In this document: positions 1 through 11,316 of the stretch, piece after piece
How the letters are laid out: the number at the start of each line of letters is the position of its first letter
Position numbering within the stretch: the first letter of the stretch is position 1
The notes under the pieces: model-generated
What the model was told of the DNA's origin: nothing
The model's database searches: none
What the model saw: the letters and a program-made list of their open reading frames with translations, nothing else
Assembly (NCBI RefSeq): GCF_017562075.2
Contig: NW_024427705.1
Coordinates: 16,507-80,506 of the forward strand
Length of the DNA stretch: 64,000 nucleotides
Source: Anopheles merus
Taxonomy: Eukaryota > Arthropoda > Insecta > Diptera > Culicidae
Reading direction: 5' to 3'
Made by a program: the position numbers and the translations under genes

Positions 1-340
1 CCTGGACTAGCCGTGGCAGTTGCGCTAAAAATCTTCAGTTAAATGATCAATTGTGTATACAGTTGGATGCGTTCCAATGTCTAGGTATACGGAGCTGAAT
101 TTCATATAGATCAATCGATATTTCCCATTGTTTTGAACTAATTTATGTTGAGTTTCAAAATTGAGCAGAATATTATATTTTTTTAATCAAACCAAATAAG
201 CTCTGGAAAATCCTGAGAACAATCAACCGAGAAAATATTTACACCACCATAAAGCTGAGAAAACGTGAATTTTTTGGCGGGGTTAGTTGAAAAAAACTTT
301 CTTTTTGTCACTGAAAAATTCAATTTCAAAAAAGTTACAA
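1..340. other. No gene seen; AT-rich flank
   Basis: AT-rich sequence. The short open frames here have no recognisable motif and no coding signature. Nothing is supported. Confidence 0.5.
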
Positions 341-344
341 CTTT

Positions 345-862
345 TGGGGCAAAAGAGCCACCTCTATTTGGGGCAAGTGTGCCACCCTCTTTCATAGGCG
401 CGAGCTATCAAAAATATAAACATTGTTGTAGCGTACAGCGGTATGGTGCGCTTTTACGAGCGGATTCCATCCCGAAAAAAAGACCAGCAACAAACCATAT
501 TGCGATACAGTTTGTGATGAAAAAGGGTTCATTGGTGACTCAAGACATGTAGGAATACATACACTAGTGCTACAAACGTAACAATTTCCAATTATCTAAG
601 AAATACGTTTATTTTAACCAGGTGGCCGTCTTGCCCCATACGAGTGGCATTTTTGCCCCTTAGCCCAAAAAACAACGTCTAAAAGACCCTTTTTAAAACG
701 CTTCGAAACAGTTTTGTTTGCACTTGTTTCAAGCGAAACTCATTTATAAGTGAGGAAATAGATGTAAAATGGTTATGCAATTTTAATCGGCTTTTAACAA
801 ACACGTTCTAATGAATTATAACATCAAATGCTTAAGGTGGCACACTTGCCCCAAATTCCGCT
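345..862. mobile_element. MITE-like element with GGGGCAAG...GCCACC subterminal repeats
   Basis: Two units (TTGGGGCAA...GCCACC) stand at about 345-390 and three reverse-complement units (GGTGGC...TTGCCCC) at about 622-660 and 836-855. The outermost pair, TTTGGGGCAAGTGTGCCACC against its reverse complement, is nearly perfect and inverted. This is the layout of a non-autonomous DNA element with repeated subterminal motifs. No transposase frame and no clear target duplication were found, so the borders are approximate. Confidence 0.45.
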
Positions 863-1529
863 AGAGTCTTTTAGCGAGCCGATCGAGCAGGAGCTCTCAG
901 CGGGGGCGCTCGGTGCGGCTGGTGCGCGGCCACCGCAATTGTATAATTTTGAAGTGTTTATCGTTTGTGTGTTTTATTTATTATGTACGTTATTAGTGTA
1001 ATCAATAATTGCAAAAGTGTTAAGACATGTAAGAAAGGAAAAGCGCTAGTGGTAGGGAGAGTGTGATAACGGTAGCGAGATCGGGAGAACGAGAGCGAAT
1101 TAGGAACGAATTGCGAGAGAGAAAACGCGCAGCGTTAAAATCGGCAGCACTGGATAAGCGAGGAGGAGTAGCTATGTGTGAACTGAAGCGATCAATAAAG
1201 AGTGACTTTTCATATACCGAATAAAAACTTCACAGACATAACAAAAGTGATCCAAAACCAGTCGGAAAAAACTATACAAACCAGGCGTGAATATTTTAGG
1301 GTGAGTTAGAATAGACTAATTAAGTTAATTAGGATTTAAAAAAAATACCCTACCCTACCTACCCTACCTTTAAATTTAACTTTAAGCGCATCCCCGAAAA
1401 AAGATAATTAATAATTAAAGAATTCTGCGATGTTCTTCTTATCTTTTTTGTTGCCTCGTTGAGCTCTTCACTGCACAGTGGGTAGTTTCGAACAAATGTC
1501 GGTATAAAATAGCGTTTACAGTGATTGGG
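863..1529. other. Intergenic; LTR-like traits but no pair found
   Basis: A GC-rich purine stretch is followed by AATAAA-type signals near 1193 and 1220. It could be the U3/R part of an old LTR, but no partner copy, primer-binding site or target duplication is visible. No coding frame is supported. Confidence 0.3.
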
Positions 1530-2040
1530 GGCCTTCACGATTCTAGTTAGTTTTTTGTATGGAGTTTGACAGTTGGAGGCTGAAATCATGTAAACACTCC
1601 ATACAAAACTACACAAAAAACTAGCCTGCAATTTTCAGTCTAGATTATTCTAGCCTCAAAGCTAGAATTAGATTCGAGTACCTGGTCGAAAACACGGTGT
1701 TGTTTACATTTATCCCAAGATTCATTAAAGAGATCGCATGGTGGAATCTAGAATCAATGTGTATGTAGTCCAGGTGGTCTCATAGCATTTTTTATAACCA
1801 ATTTTGAACATCACTTTTTGACAGAACGAGAGAAAGTTTTTGCTCCAACGAGCTTTCTAGAGGCTTGACGAATACTCAAAACACTCTTAAAATCTTCATT
1901 CAGAAGCAGAAGCGATAAAAATCAGCCTTCTAAATTCATACACCTTGGGATAAGCCCACCTGTATATTATACTCACATAGATAGCTGCTCGAAAACTGCT
2001 ATACAATGCAAACAGCTGACAGGCTGAAATTTCAGCCTAC
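1530..2040 (-). repeat. Interspersed repeat, copy 1 (inverted relative to 33080-33600)
   Basis: About 510 bp that reappears in the opposite orientation at 33080-33600. Shared blocks include the Leu-anticodon-free segment GAGGCTGAAAT, the TAGCCTCAAAGCTAGAAT block, CTTGGGATAA and the CAGCTGTTTGCAT region. Both copies have AGGCTGAAAT near each end in inverted orientation and internal inverted CACCTTGGGATAA motifs. That suggests a non-autonomous DNA transposon. No protein is encoded. Confidence 0.6.
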
Positions 2041-3060
2041 GAACTTCAAACGGAAAGCGCTCCATTGTTGGTTTTTATAACTTGTAGTCAAGTATCATGA
2101 CAGTAAATTACAATTCATATGTAGTTCATAACGAAAACACTAAATGGCGCTACATAAAATAGCGTTTTAAGGGATTTTGCAATGGTTTTATAAATTTTGT
2201 ACGTTTTTTCTTTTATTTGTAATATAACATTTTCAAAATTTTCAGACTGTAAGAAAATAACTTATAGATTGAAATCATACAATGTTTTTTTTTTATTTTG
2301 CATGAGACAATTGTAGCTAATTTTCACAACTTTTACTCCCAGGTAGTACAAATTTTAAAACTACACATACACAACTTAGATAGAAGCTATTACAAGCTTC
2401 TGACGTCAAGTTCTCGTTTCTGTAGGCTTGAATGCAGGCACATACATAATTAGATACAACAGTTCATATTCAAACAAGTTACAAAGGTTCAAATTTTCTA
2501 TAAAAATAAGAATTTTCTGCGTTTTTTAACAAGTCTCTACTGCGAGAGCCTCATTCTCGAGAATCAAAAGAGATAAAGAACTCATATTATGGATTTTTCT
2601 TAGTTTAAGCCTAAAGATTGAAACCTTATCTTGGAAATTACGTTATTAAAAAGTTGATTTTTTTTATTTCAGTTTGGTCTTTGCCTCATTTATATGTAAT
2701 ACGATGTTCTCGGCACGTTCCCTTGGTAGGTTTCACTAATGACTTACGTTAATACTTATGTCCTACGCTGCCAGGCTAACTATATCTACTTCACGCTGCT
2801 TGCGCTAATGGTATTTTATAGCAAATAATTATAGGAGTTGCTGCCGTTACTCTAAAGACTTAACCCGAAGTCTCCACTTGGAAAAATGTTATAAAAATGA
2901 GCGAAATGTTCATGGATACACTACAAGCACTACTACTAAGTCGTCGTTGAATGCTGCGATGAAACTATTGAAGCTTTTTCATCTTACTGTCAAAACTTTC
3001 TCATGCTGTTTTATCAAATGTCCCTCTCAACCAAAGTCTATATAGCACATAGGTAGAGTC
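2041..3060. other. AT-rich intergenic stretch
   Basis: No coding frame, RNA gene or repeat structure was recognised over this kilobase. Confidence 0.5.
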
Positions 3061-3062
3061 AC

Positions 3063-3312
3063 CCAGAACAAGACGATCCTGAAGGATCAGGGATAAGATT
3101 TTATAGGCGGAATTAAACGCCGTAACACCCCTTTCGTCATTGCAGTCCAGCCCGTCTCCTTTCTTGTATCGTGCAACTCTAAACGTGCTCCTCCGTTCAG
3201 GACCGGTTCAGCTGCTATTTCGTGAGTTCCGGATTTCCACCCAAACCCGGGGGCTACCGGGTGGTGTTGCCACGGCGTGTTGGGAGTATATTTTATGCAC
3301 AGGAATTATTTA
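3063..3312 (-). mobile_element. RTE-clade LINE remnant (two rearranged pieces)
   Basis: Read on the minus strand, 3063-3170 matches the reverse-transcriptase segment of the RTE at 6770-6870, including the shared CTGATCCTTCAGGATCG block. The stretch 3260-3312 matches the RTE endonuclease-RT linker at about 6120-6155 (AATATACTCCCA...GGCAACACC). The two pieces lie close together although they are about 600 bp apart in the element, so this is an internally deleted, mutated relic. Confidence 0.65.
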
Positions 3313-3473
3313 ATTTATCATTTAGATACATGGATACGACACAAGAACTGCTAGCATTTATATTTTTGAAAGAAAAGTATCACTTTTTGGAGATTGTTTT
3401 TGCCATTGTTACAATTTGGAGATGTTTTTGCCGATTGACTGCCAACATGCACAGTTTCATTATAGATTATATT

Positions 3474-3679
3474 CTTCTTCTTCTTTGACACAACAACCGC
3501 TGTCGGTCAAGGCCTGCCAAGTACCCACTAGTGAAGTGAGCTTGACTTTCAGTGACTTATTGTTACCATATTAGGATAGTCAGTCCTACGTATGGGGGCA
3601 CGGTCTATTCGGGACTTGAACCCATGACGGTCATGTTGTTACGTCGTACGAGTTGACGACTGTACCACCAGACCGGCCC
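3474..3679 (-). mobile_element. tRNA-derived SINE, family A, full copy
   Basis: Reverse-complement orientation: a (CTT)n tail on the left and the tRNA-like head on the right. The head has an A-box-like TGGTGGTACAGT and a B-box GGTTCAAGTCCC. It is flanked by the perfect 12-bp target duplication ATAGATTATATT (3462-3473 and 3680-3691), so both borders are exact. Such SINEs are transcribed by RNA polymerase III from the internal boxes and mobilised by a LINE. No protein. Confidence 0.9.
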
Positions 3680-3799
3680 ATAGATTATATTATACGATCA
3701 CAAATCTCAACGGAATATTTCAAATATTTAAATAAACAATTGTGATATTCCAAATGGTTCCAAGTTATATGACTGGTAATCCTAATTTATAAATGTGTT

Positions 3800-4240
3800 T
3801 TATTTATTTACGCTAGGGAATCAAAATTCATCTTTTATTACTTTCATAAAGGACGAACCACAAAGTATAAGCACGATTTATAAGGTAGGCGAATTTTTTT
3901 TCCAGACACTGCATTTTTATTTTATAAACCGTGTGTTCTGGACTATGTTCGAAAAAAAATCGTATGCCTACGATCGCACTTTCGACCTGACACTTTCCAT
4001 CAGGTTCAGCACCAAACTTGTGACCAACGATTTTCGGCACTTTTGGACAGGTCCTGGTTTTCATTTTTTTTTCGGCGCGTCTTCGAAGCTGGACCCCTCA
4101 CGAAACTTTCTGATGGCGGGCCGTACGGTTCCGATACTGACTCCTTCCAATTTCGCTGACTGGTTTAAAGAAATGTTGGAAGTCGAGCATCATTTGTGCA
4201 AAACACTTTTGCGCTTTTCGACGTAAATGCCAACAGACAC
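3800..4240 (-). pseudogene. Mariner-superfamily (maT-like) transposase N-terminal remnant
   Basis: The minus-strand translation near 4080-4200 gives a helix-turn-helix-like block (VSIGTVRPAIRKFREG) followed by a GSSFEDAP/KPGP-type linker, which resembles the DNA-binding half of mariner/maT transposases. The frame is broken by stops and shifts, and no catalytic half follows. A plus-strand open frame of 143 codons covers the same DNA but has no recognisable features and is judged a shadow. The family call is from motif appearance only. Confidence 0.45.
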
Positions 4241-4432
4241 GGTAGACAAAAAAAAATACTTTCAATGCACTAGTTAGTAGCTTTACACTGCTGGCTGCCC
4301 AGAAGCAGACAAAGAATCAGCGGTTTTGCATCATCCGTTTACTAGTAACGTCATTTAGAAATTGTGCTTACATTTTCTGGTTCACCCGTTATGTTATGTG
4401 GGCCAGGCTCTTTAGGTAATGGCCAGAGAGTC

Positions 4433-4683
4433 GCCGCATGCGATTTGGTCGCATGCGGCAAGAAATGAGTTTTCTCAATTTTCTAGCTTTTTAGGGTACT
4501 TTGATATTTTGTTGTTTCTTTATAAAGATAATCATTATTAGATATGATGTTAAAATCGCTTGCGGCGATGCGGCAATATCAAATGAGTTTGATTTTGCCG
4601 CATCACCGCATGCGGCAGATTCGCAAGTGCTGTTATTATCGCCAAATCCCATACAAAAGCATGTGGCAAAATCGCATGCGGCG
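4433..4683. repeat. GCCGCATGCGA hairpin and possible small MITE
   Basis: At 4433-4459 a perfect 11-bp inverted repeat (GCCGCATGCGA / TCGCATGCGGC) encloses a 5-nt loop. The same motif recurs inverted at about 4668-4683, and partial GCATGCGGC / GCCGCATC motifs lie between. The ends could be terminal inverted repeats of a 250-bp element, but no target duplication is evident. Confidence 0.4.
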
Positions 4684-4946
4684 GGGTTCTGACAGTTCCC
4701 TTAGGGCTAGTCTAGTGCTTGTCAAGTAAAACTTTATTTTTAGTTTTCATTAAAAGTGTTAATCGCGTGTACAATCATCGCATTCTGTGGCAATTACTGT
4801 AGCAGCAGTTCTAATTTACATTAAAATAGTTTCCGAATACATGTAAGTGGACAGTGAGCTAGACCAATTGTTGAAAAACTGTGTACCATAAGAAGCCAGT
4901 AACATTTTAAAATAACGGTTAAAGTTGCATGCATTGAAATTGATTA

Positions 4947-5188
4947 CAGGGCTTCCCACGATTTATTGATCAGTTTCCATAATTTTTGCGCTCGTCTCAC
5001 GATTTTTTCATCGCAGCCCGTAGATTTTTGGTTCGTTTCCACAATTTATTTGTATCGTCCGATTGGATATCAATACAATAGGACCAACAAATTCTGGGAA
5101 ATGGCCAAAAAATCGTGGCAACGCACCAAAAAAATATGGGAACCAACCAAAATTGATGAAAACCAACCAATAAATCGTGGTAAACCTG
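4947..5188. mobile_element. Foldback MITE (TA-flanked, CAGGG ends)
   Basis: The left half and the reverse complement of the right half align through most of their length: both read ACAGG, then CCACGATTTATTG, then repeated CACGATTTTTT blocks. The whole 242 bp could therefore fold into one long imperfect hairpin. TA flanks both ends (4945-4946, 5189-5190), as expected of Tc1/mariner-type target choice. Overlapping open frames on both strands are shadows of the palindrome. Confidence 0.75.
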
Positions 5189-5286
5189 TAAGTCATTATT
5201 AAAATGTATCATGATTCTAATAAGGTAAGAGAACTACTATCCAGATAGCTGAGACTCGCGAGTTATATTCTGTCTATCATTGAGCT

Positions 5287-8129
5287 CGGTGATCGGTGGC
5301 TAGGGAACGGTGTGCACAACAGGCGTGGTAAGCAATGCTACGATATTTACTACAGCTGCCACGACCGCCACCACGTGCTCGGAACGGGTTTCGCCGTAGG
5401 TCCCCGGCTGAAATCCGTAATCATAGATTTCAAGGCTATAAACGATAGGCTATGCACCCTGCGCATGCGAGGCAAATTTTTTAATATAAGCCTCATAAAC
5501 GTTCACGCCCCTACCGAAGATAAAGAGGAAGAGGAGAAGGACCTTTTTTACGGCCGCCTCGCTAGAACTATAGATGCGTGCCCCAGGCATGACCTCAAAA
5601 TCATCCTGGGGGACTTCAACGCAAAAGTCGGTAGGGAGCCAATGTACCGCCAATACACTGGCTGTCACAGTCTGCATGAGCACAGTAACGATAATGGTAG
5701 TAGATTGGTCCAGTTCGCCGCAGCGAACAATCTGGTTGTAGGAAGTACCAAATTTGCGCGGAGGGACATCCACAAAATGACGTGGGCGCACCCGGATGGC
5801 GAATCCTTCAACCAGATCGACCACGTGTTAATAAGCCGCCGACGACAGTCGAGCCTGTTAAACGTCAGAACTTATCGAGGAGCCAATATCGATTCCGATC
5901 ACTACTTGGTTGGCTTAGTGATACGTTGTAGAATCGCCCGCCCCCGCACCAATGGGGGCGGAGAAAACACGCAGCCTCGGCTCAACACGGACTCTCTAAG
6001 GGACATTACTGTCCAACAGGAATTCAAAGCCGCTTTAGACGAGTCTCTACTACCAGAAAACAGATATGAAACTACGAGCGAGAGGTGGAACGCTCTAAAA
6101 ACAAACATAATAAACTGTGCAAGAAATATACTCCCACCACGTCGTGGCAACACCAAATCTGGCTGGTTCGACGATGAATGCAGACAAGTGACCGAACGTA
6201 AGAATACTGCATACCGAGCAATGCAGCAACGGCATAGAACGCGGGCATGCGCAGAGGAATATTCACGGCTCAGACGCGAAGAGAAACGAGTTCACCGCTC
6301 TAAGAAGCATGCTTTGGAAGAGCAAAACATGCGGGAACTCGAGCAAACCAGAGAGGCGTACGGACCGACACGAAAGTTTTACCAAGCGATAGCAGGTCAC
6401 CGAAACAACGTGGTACCTAAGGTAACCTGCTGTCGCAACAAGGATGGAGATCTGGTTAGTAACCAGCCAGAGGTCCTCTCGCGGTGGGCTCAGTACTTTG
6501 ATGAATTACTCAACGACCAGTTAAATGAACAGCTAGAAGCGCCACTAGCAGATAGTGTCATGCTACTGCCACCTAGCATAGAAGAAACACGAAAGGCTAT
6601 CCGTCGGCTGAAAAATAACAAGGCACCCGGAACCGACGGAATTGCAGCTGAACTGGTCAAGAATGGAGGTGCACGACTAGAAAACGAGATTCATCAAATT
6701 GTTACTGAGGTGTGGGATAGCGAATCGATGCCTTGTGATTGGAATCTCGGCATCATCTACCCCGTATACAAGAAGGGAGACAGGTTGGACTGCAACAACT
6801 ACAGGGGTATTACGGTGTTGAATACCGCCTATAAAATATTCTCCCTGATCCTTCAGGATCGCCTTGTCCCGCACGTCGAAGAGATAGTAGGAAACTATCA
6901 AAGAGGATTCCGAAACGGAAAATCAACCACTGATCAGATCTTCACCATGCGGCAGATCTTGGAGAAGATGGCTGAATACAAAAACGACACATACCATCTC
7001 TTCATAGACTTCAAAGCCGCATACGATAGCATAGCCAGGGTAAAACTGTACGACGCTATGAGCTCATTTGGAATCCCGGCCAAACTGATAAGGCTAGTTA
7101 GAATGACTATGACCAACGTCACATGCCAGGTGAGGGTGGATGGAAAACTCTCAGGACCTTTTGCTACCACCAAAGGTCTGCGCCAGGGGGACGGGCTTGC
7201 CTGTCTCCTATTCAACTTGGCGCTAGAGAGGGCCATCCGCGACTCGAGGGTGGAGACTACGGGAACCATCTTCTATAAGTCAACCCAGATCCTGGCATAC
7301 GCTGATGATATAGACATCATTGGTCTGCGGCTCTCCTATGTAGCAGAAGCCTACCAAGGGATTGAGCAGGCGGCAGAGAGCCTCGGATTGCAGATAAACG
7401 AGGCAAAGACCAAACTGATGGTGGCAACATCAGCGGACCTACCAATAAATAATCCGAATCTACGTAGGTGTGACGTACAGATAGGTGAACGCACTTTTGA
7501 AGTCGTCCCACAATTCACCTATCTTGGGTCAAAGGTCAGCAACGACAACAGCATGGAAGCTGAGTTGCGCGCAAGGATGCTGGCTGCCAACCGGTCATTC
7601 TACAGCCTGAAAAAGCAGTTTACCTCAAAGAACCTGTCGCGACGGACGAAGCTGGGACTATATAGTACCTATATAGTACCAGTACTCACATACGCCTCTG
7701 AGACATGGACACTGTCCAAATCTGACGAAACCCTCTTAGCCGCGTTCGAGAGGAAGATGCTCAGAAGGATACTTGGCCCCGTATGTGTGGAAGGACAATG
7801 GAGGAGCCGCTATAATGACGAGCTATACGAGATGTACGGCGACCTCACTGTCGTACAGCGTATAAAGCTCGCCAGGCTCCGGTGGGCTGGCCATGTTATA
7901 CGCATGGAAACGGACGACCCAGCCCGTAAAGTCTTTTTAGGCCGTCCACAAGGACAGAGGAGGCGTGGTAGGCCCAAATTGAGGTGGCAAGATGGCGTGG
8001 AGGCGTCCGCCATTAAGGCCGGGATAACGGACTGGCAGACGAAGGCGCGAGACCGTGAGCGGTTTCGGACACTCCTGAGGCAGGCCAAGACCGCAAAGCG
8101 GTTGTAGTGCCGGATAAGTAAGTAAGTAG
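5287..8129 (+). mobile_element. RTE-clade LINE, 5'-truncated, with complete 3' end
   Basis: Flanked by a perfect 12-bp target duplication TATCATTGAGCT (5275-5286 and 8130-8141). The 3' end finishes in (TAAG)n, the short tandem tail typical of RTE LINEs. The 5' end begins inside the endonuclease, as expected from incomplete reverse transcription. The coding region is a single open frame. A second, shorter copy of the same family lies at 35116-36189. Confidence 0.92.
5312..8107 (+). CDS. RTE LINE ORF2 fragment: AP-endonuclease plus reverse transcriptase
   Basis: An open frame of 931 codons without internal stops. The N-terminal part is an APE-type endonuclease lacking its first motif. It shows NVHAPT (about residue 65), LGDFNAKVG (about 98), a TWAHPDG...QIDHVL block (about 157-172) and SDHYLVGLVI (about 195). 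The reverse transcriptase follows from about residue 420: KAPGTDGIAAELV, YKKGDRLDCNNYRGIT, FIDFKAAYDS (catalytic Asp), GLRQGDGLACLLF and AYADDIDII (catalytic Asp pair, bases 7295-7309), then TYLGSKVS. Nicking of target DNA and primed reverse transcription of the element RNA are the roles known for the clade. The first ATG is not a native start because the element is 5'-truncated. The open frame suggests a fairly recent insertion. Confidence 0.9.
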   Translation: MHNRRGKQCYDIYYSCHDRHHVLGTGFAVGPRLKSVIIDFKAINDRLCTLRMRGKFFNISLINVHAPTEDKEEEEKDLFYGRLARTIDACPRHDLKIILGDFNAKVGREPMYRQYTGCHSLHEHSNDNGSRLVQFAAANNLVVGSTKFARRDIHKMTWAHPDGESFNQIDHVLISRRRQSSLLNVRTYRGANIDSDHYLVGLVIRCRIARPRTNGGGENTQPRLNTDSLRDITVQQEFKAALDESLLPENRYETTSERWNALKTNIINCARNILPPRRGNTKSGWFDDECRQVTERKNTAYRAMQQRHRTRACAEEYSRLRREEKRVHRSKKHALEEQNMRELEQTREAYGPTRKFYQAIAGHRNNVVPKVTCCRNKDGDLVSNQPEVLSRWAQYFDELLNDQLNEQLEAPLADSVMLLPPSIEETRKAIRRLKNNKAPGTDGIAAELVKNGGARLENEIHQIVTEVWDSESMPCDWNLGIIYPVYKKGDRLDCNNYRGITVLNTAYKIFSLILQDRLVPHVEEIVGNYQRGFRNGKSTTDQIFTMRQILEKMAEYKNDTYHLFIDFKAAYDSIARVKLYDAMSSFGIPAKLIRLVRMTMTNVTCQVRVDGKLSGPFATTKGLRQGDGLACLLFNLALERAIRDSRVETTGTIFYKSTQILAYADDIDIIGLRLSYVAEAYQGIEQAAESLGLQINEAKTKLMVATSADLPINNPNLRRCDVQIGERTFEVVPQFTYLGSKVSNDNSMEAELRARMLAANRSFYSLKKQFTSKNLSRRTKLGLYSTYIVPVLTYASETWTLSKSDETLLAAFERKMLRRILGPVCVEGQWRSRYNDELYEMYGDLTVVQRIKLARLRWAGHVIRMETDDPARKVFLGRPQGQRRRGRPKLRWQDGVEASAIKAGITDWQTKARDRERFRTLLRQAKTAKRL

Positions 8130-8141
8130 TATCATTGAGCT

Positions 8142-8330
8142 AGACCACCGATTGGCAAAATACGGATCGCATACGGCTCATGTTCTGGTGTCAGTGTTTG
8201 TAGCAATACCGCACTGATCCGGGTATGGTCCGACACCTCTTGAAGGTTAATATAGGATCTCCATACTCTACTCCGACTCAATACGTCCATGGCGTACATA
8301 ACGGTAACATATCTCTCCAATAATCTGAGC
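8142..8330. other. Spacer between two RTE-type LINEs
   Basis: About 190 bp without recognised features. A 62-codon minus-strand frame has no motif support. Confidence 0.4.
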
Positions 8331-11305
8331 TTGGGTACACGAGGAAACCCAAACCCTTGGGAGGATGGGTTATACGGCTAAATTAGGCGAGGGGGGGGGG
8401 GGTTGGTCAGCGTGTGTTCTCCATGTTAGGGGCGGCTGGGTGTCCCTTCTGTCCTGGCATTCTAAGGGGCATTAATCAAGGATGCGTAGGCCCTCCGACG
8501 ATATAGGAGGTTGGGGGAGAGGACTTGCAAGCCACCCCTAGAAAACCCCAAATGCAACGAAACGTAATCAAAAGATTTCGAATTGGACTAAACGAAACCG
8601 ACCCACGCAACTGAACAAGGCTAACGATTGGAAACTCGGGACATGCTGCAGGTCCCTCACAGCAACCGGAAGTACCCGCATTCTTGCGAACGAGGTGATT
8701 GCCCGTGGCTTCGGAATACTAGCACTTCAAGATGTGCGCTGGAAAGGAGTGACGGAGCGCCCTTATCGGAGTGATTGCATGATCTACCAGAGCGGTGGTG
8801 AAAAGCAAGAACTCGGTACGGGGTTCCTGGTCATAGGTGAGATGAGGAAACGAGTGATCGGGTGGTGGCCGATCAATGGCCGGATGTGCAGGTTGAGGAT
8901 TCGTGGCAGCTGAGCATTAAAAATGTGCATAGTCCACACCTTGGGAGCACCGATGACGATAAAGACAACTTTTATACGCAGTTGGTAACCGCTGCCCACA
9001 ACACGATGTCAAAATTGTCATCGGGGATTTAAATGCTCAGGTCGGACGGGAGGAGGCATTTAAACCGACGATAGGAAGTTTCAGTGCCCACCAGCTGACG
9101 AACGACAACGGGTTTCGGCTCCTCAATTTCGTCTCCTCCAAACACATGACCATCCGCAGCACCTTCTTCCAGCACGCACCTCGCTTCAACTACACCTGGA
9201 GATCACCGCAGCAGACATAATCCCAGATCGACCACGTTCTCATCGATAGAAGGCACTTCTCGGATGTAATCGACGTAAGAACCTACAGAGGAGCAAACGT
9301 CGACTCAGACCATTATGGTTATGGTTAAGTTACGCCAAAAACTATGCGTGGCTAATAAACTGCGCTACCAGCCTATCCCAAGGCTCAACACACTCAACCG
9401 GCTGAGACAAGCTGATGTGGCGAGGGACTTCGCCATCGCGTTTGGAGAAGCGTTGCCGGAGGACACCACTAGCGAGTCTCTCAATGACCACTGGCGTATG
9501 GTGGAGCAAGCCATCAGCAGCACGGCCGAGCGAACAATTGGCCGCATGACCCGCAACTGGAGGAAGGAATAGTTTGGTAATGAGTGCAGACGAGCACTCT
9601 CCGAGAAGAACGTCGCGCGTACCCGCATGCTCCAGCGCGAGACCCGACAGAACGTGGAAGACTACAGACGACTGAGGAGGCAGCAGACCCGACTCTTCCA
9701 GGCCAAGAAGCAGGAAGCAGAGGAGAGCAGCCCTACGACAGCCAGCATGACGATGACGAAGTGCCCACGCCATCTTTGGACGAAGTCATTGATGCCATCA
9801 AACAGTTGAAGTGTAACAAGTCAGCTGGCAGCGATGGTCTAGTGGTCGAACTGTTCAAGATGGGTCCGGAGCGGCTTGCCGTCATCATGCATTGGCTGAT
9901 TGCGACGATTTGGGATCAGGAAGAACTACCGGACGAGTGGAAACGGGGTGTCATACACCCAGTGTACAAAAATGGCGACAGGCTGGACTGTGCCAACTTC
10001 CGAGCCATCACAGTCCTGAATGCTGCCTACAAGATCTTGTCCCGAATACTCTTCTGCAAACATTCGCCTCTTGCTACAGATTTCGTTGGATTTCGTTGGA
10101 GCTACCAAGCTGGATTTGTTGGAGGCAAATCGACCACCGACCAAATCTTTATTCTACGGCAGATCCTTTAGAAATGCCGAGAGCACCAGATCCCTACGCA
10201 CCACCTGTTCATCGACTTCAAGGCGGCCTACGATACCATAGATCGGAATGAGCTATGGAATACCATGCAGCAGTACGGATTCCCTGGAAAGCTGATACGG
10301 CTGTTGAGGGCCACTATGGACGGGGTACAGTACAAGGTGAGAGTGATAAACATGCTTTCGGAATCGTTCGAATTTCACCGGGGTCTAAGGCAACATGGAT
10401 GTTCAACATGGCTCTGGAAGGTGTCATGCGAAGCGCGGGTTTCGACATCCGGGGCACGATTTTCACTCGATTTCTCCAATTCCTTGGCTTCGCGGATGAC
10501 ATTGACATCATCGGTCGTACAACTGCGACGGTGTGCGAAGCGTACACCCGACTAAAACGCGAGCCCGGGAGGATTGGATTGAGGATCAATGCGACGAAGA
10601 CAAAGTACCTGCTTGCCGGGGGCTCTGTACGCGATAGATCCCGACTCGGAAGCAGAGTATCGGTTGACGGCGACGATTTCGAGGTGGTAGAGGAGTTCTA
10701 CTACCTTGACACGATCGTAACTTCGGACAACAACGTAAGCAGCGAAATCCGAAGGTGCATTGTTCAGGGAAGTCGTGCCTACTACGCGCTCCACAAACTC
10801 CTGCAATCCAGAAGACTCCAGCAACACACTAAATGTGATATATATCGCACACTGATTCGTCCGGCAGTCCTCTACGGGTACGAGTCTTGGACTATGCTAA
10901 CGGAGGACGCCAATGCACTCGCCATTTTCGAACGGCGGGTGCTAAGGACTATCTTTGGCGGTGTGTGCGAGCAGGGCGTATGGAGAAGGAGGATGAACCA
11001 CGAGCTAGCTGAGCTGTTTGGCGGTGCAGATATGCTGACGGTCATTAAAGCCGGAAGGATACGATGGCTGGGGCACGTGATGAGGATGCCGGACTCATGC
11101 ACCACCATGAACCGTCGTCAACGAGGCGTAGAGGAGCACAGCGAGCTCGTTGGCTGGATCAGGTGGAGTCGAACCTGTCGGAGATCGGATGCAGCCGTGG
11201 TTAGAGGACTGCAGCCCAGGACCGAGTTTTCTGGAAACGGATTGGCGACCTGGCCATGTCTACTAGACGTGCTCGTACATGAGCAGGCCAAGAAGAAGAA
11301 AAAGA
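8331..11305 (+). pseudogene. Second RTE-type LINE (RTE/BovB-like), decayed
   Basis: A nearly complete but frame-broken LINE of a family different from its neighbour. The 5' part (8331-8560) is GC-rich with a poly-G run near 8390. Endonuclease motifs are read near 8700-8910 (LQDVRW, GTGFLV) and 9010-9310 (GDLNAQVGRE and an SDHY equivalent). Reverse-transcriptase motifs follow: NKSAGSDGL near 9820, YKNGDRLDCANFRAIT near 9965, FIDFKAAYDT near 10210, LGFADDIDIIG (catalytic pair) near 10485 and a C-terminal YLDTIVTSD block near 10700. At least four frame changes separate these segments, so no functional protein is possible. The 3' end has AAGAAG-rich sequence. Confidence 0.85.
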
Positions 11306-11316
11306 AGATGCGGCTC

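Noticed and set aside
863..1330. LTR or small exon
   Set aside because: AATAAA-like signals only; no paired copy, primer site or motif-bearing frame.
5450..8088. Minus-strand frames across the RTE element
   Set aside because: Shadows of the plus-strand RTE frame, which carries all endonuclease and RT motifs.
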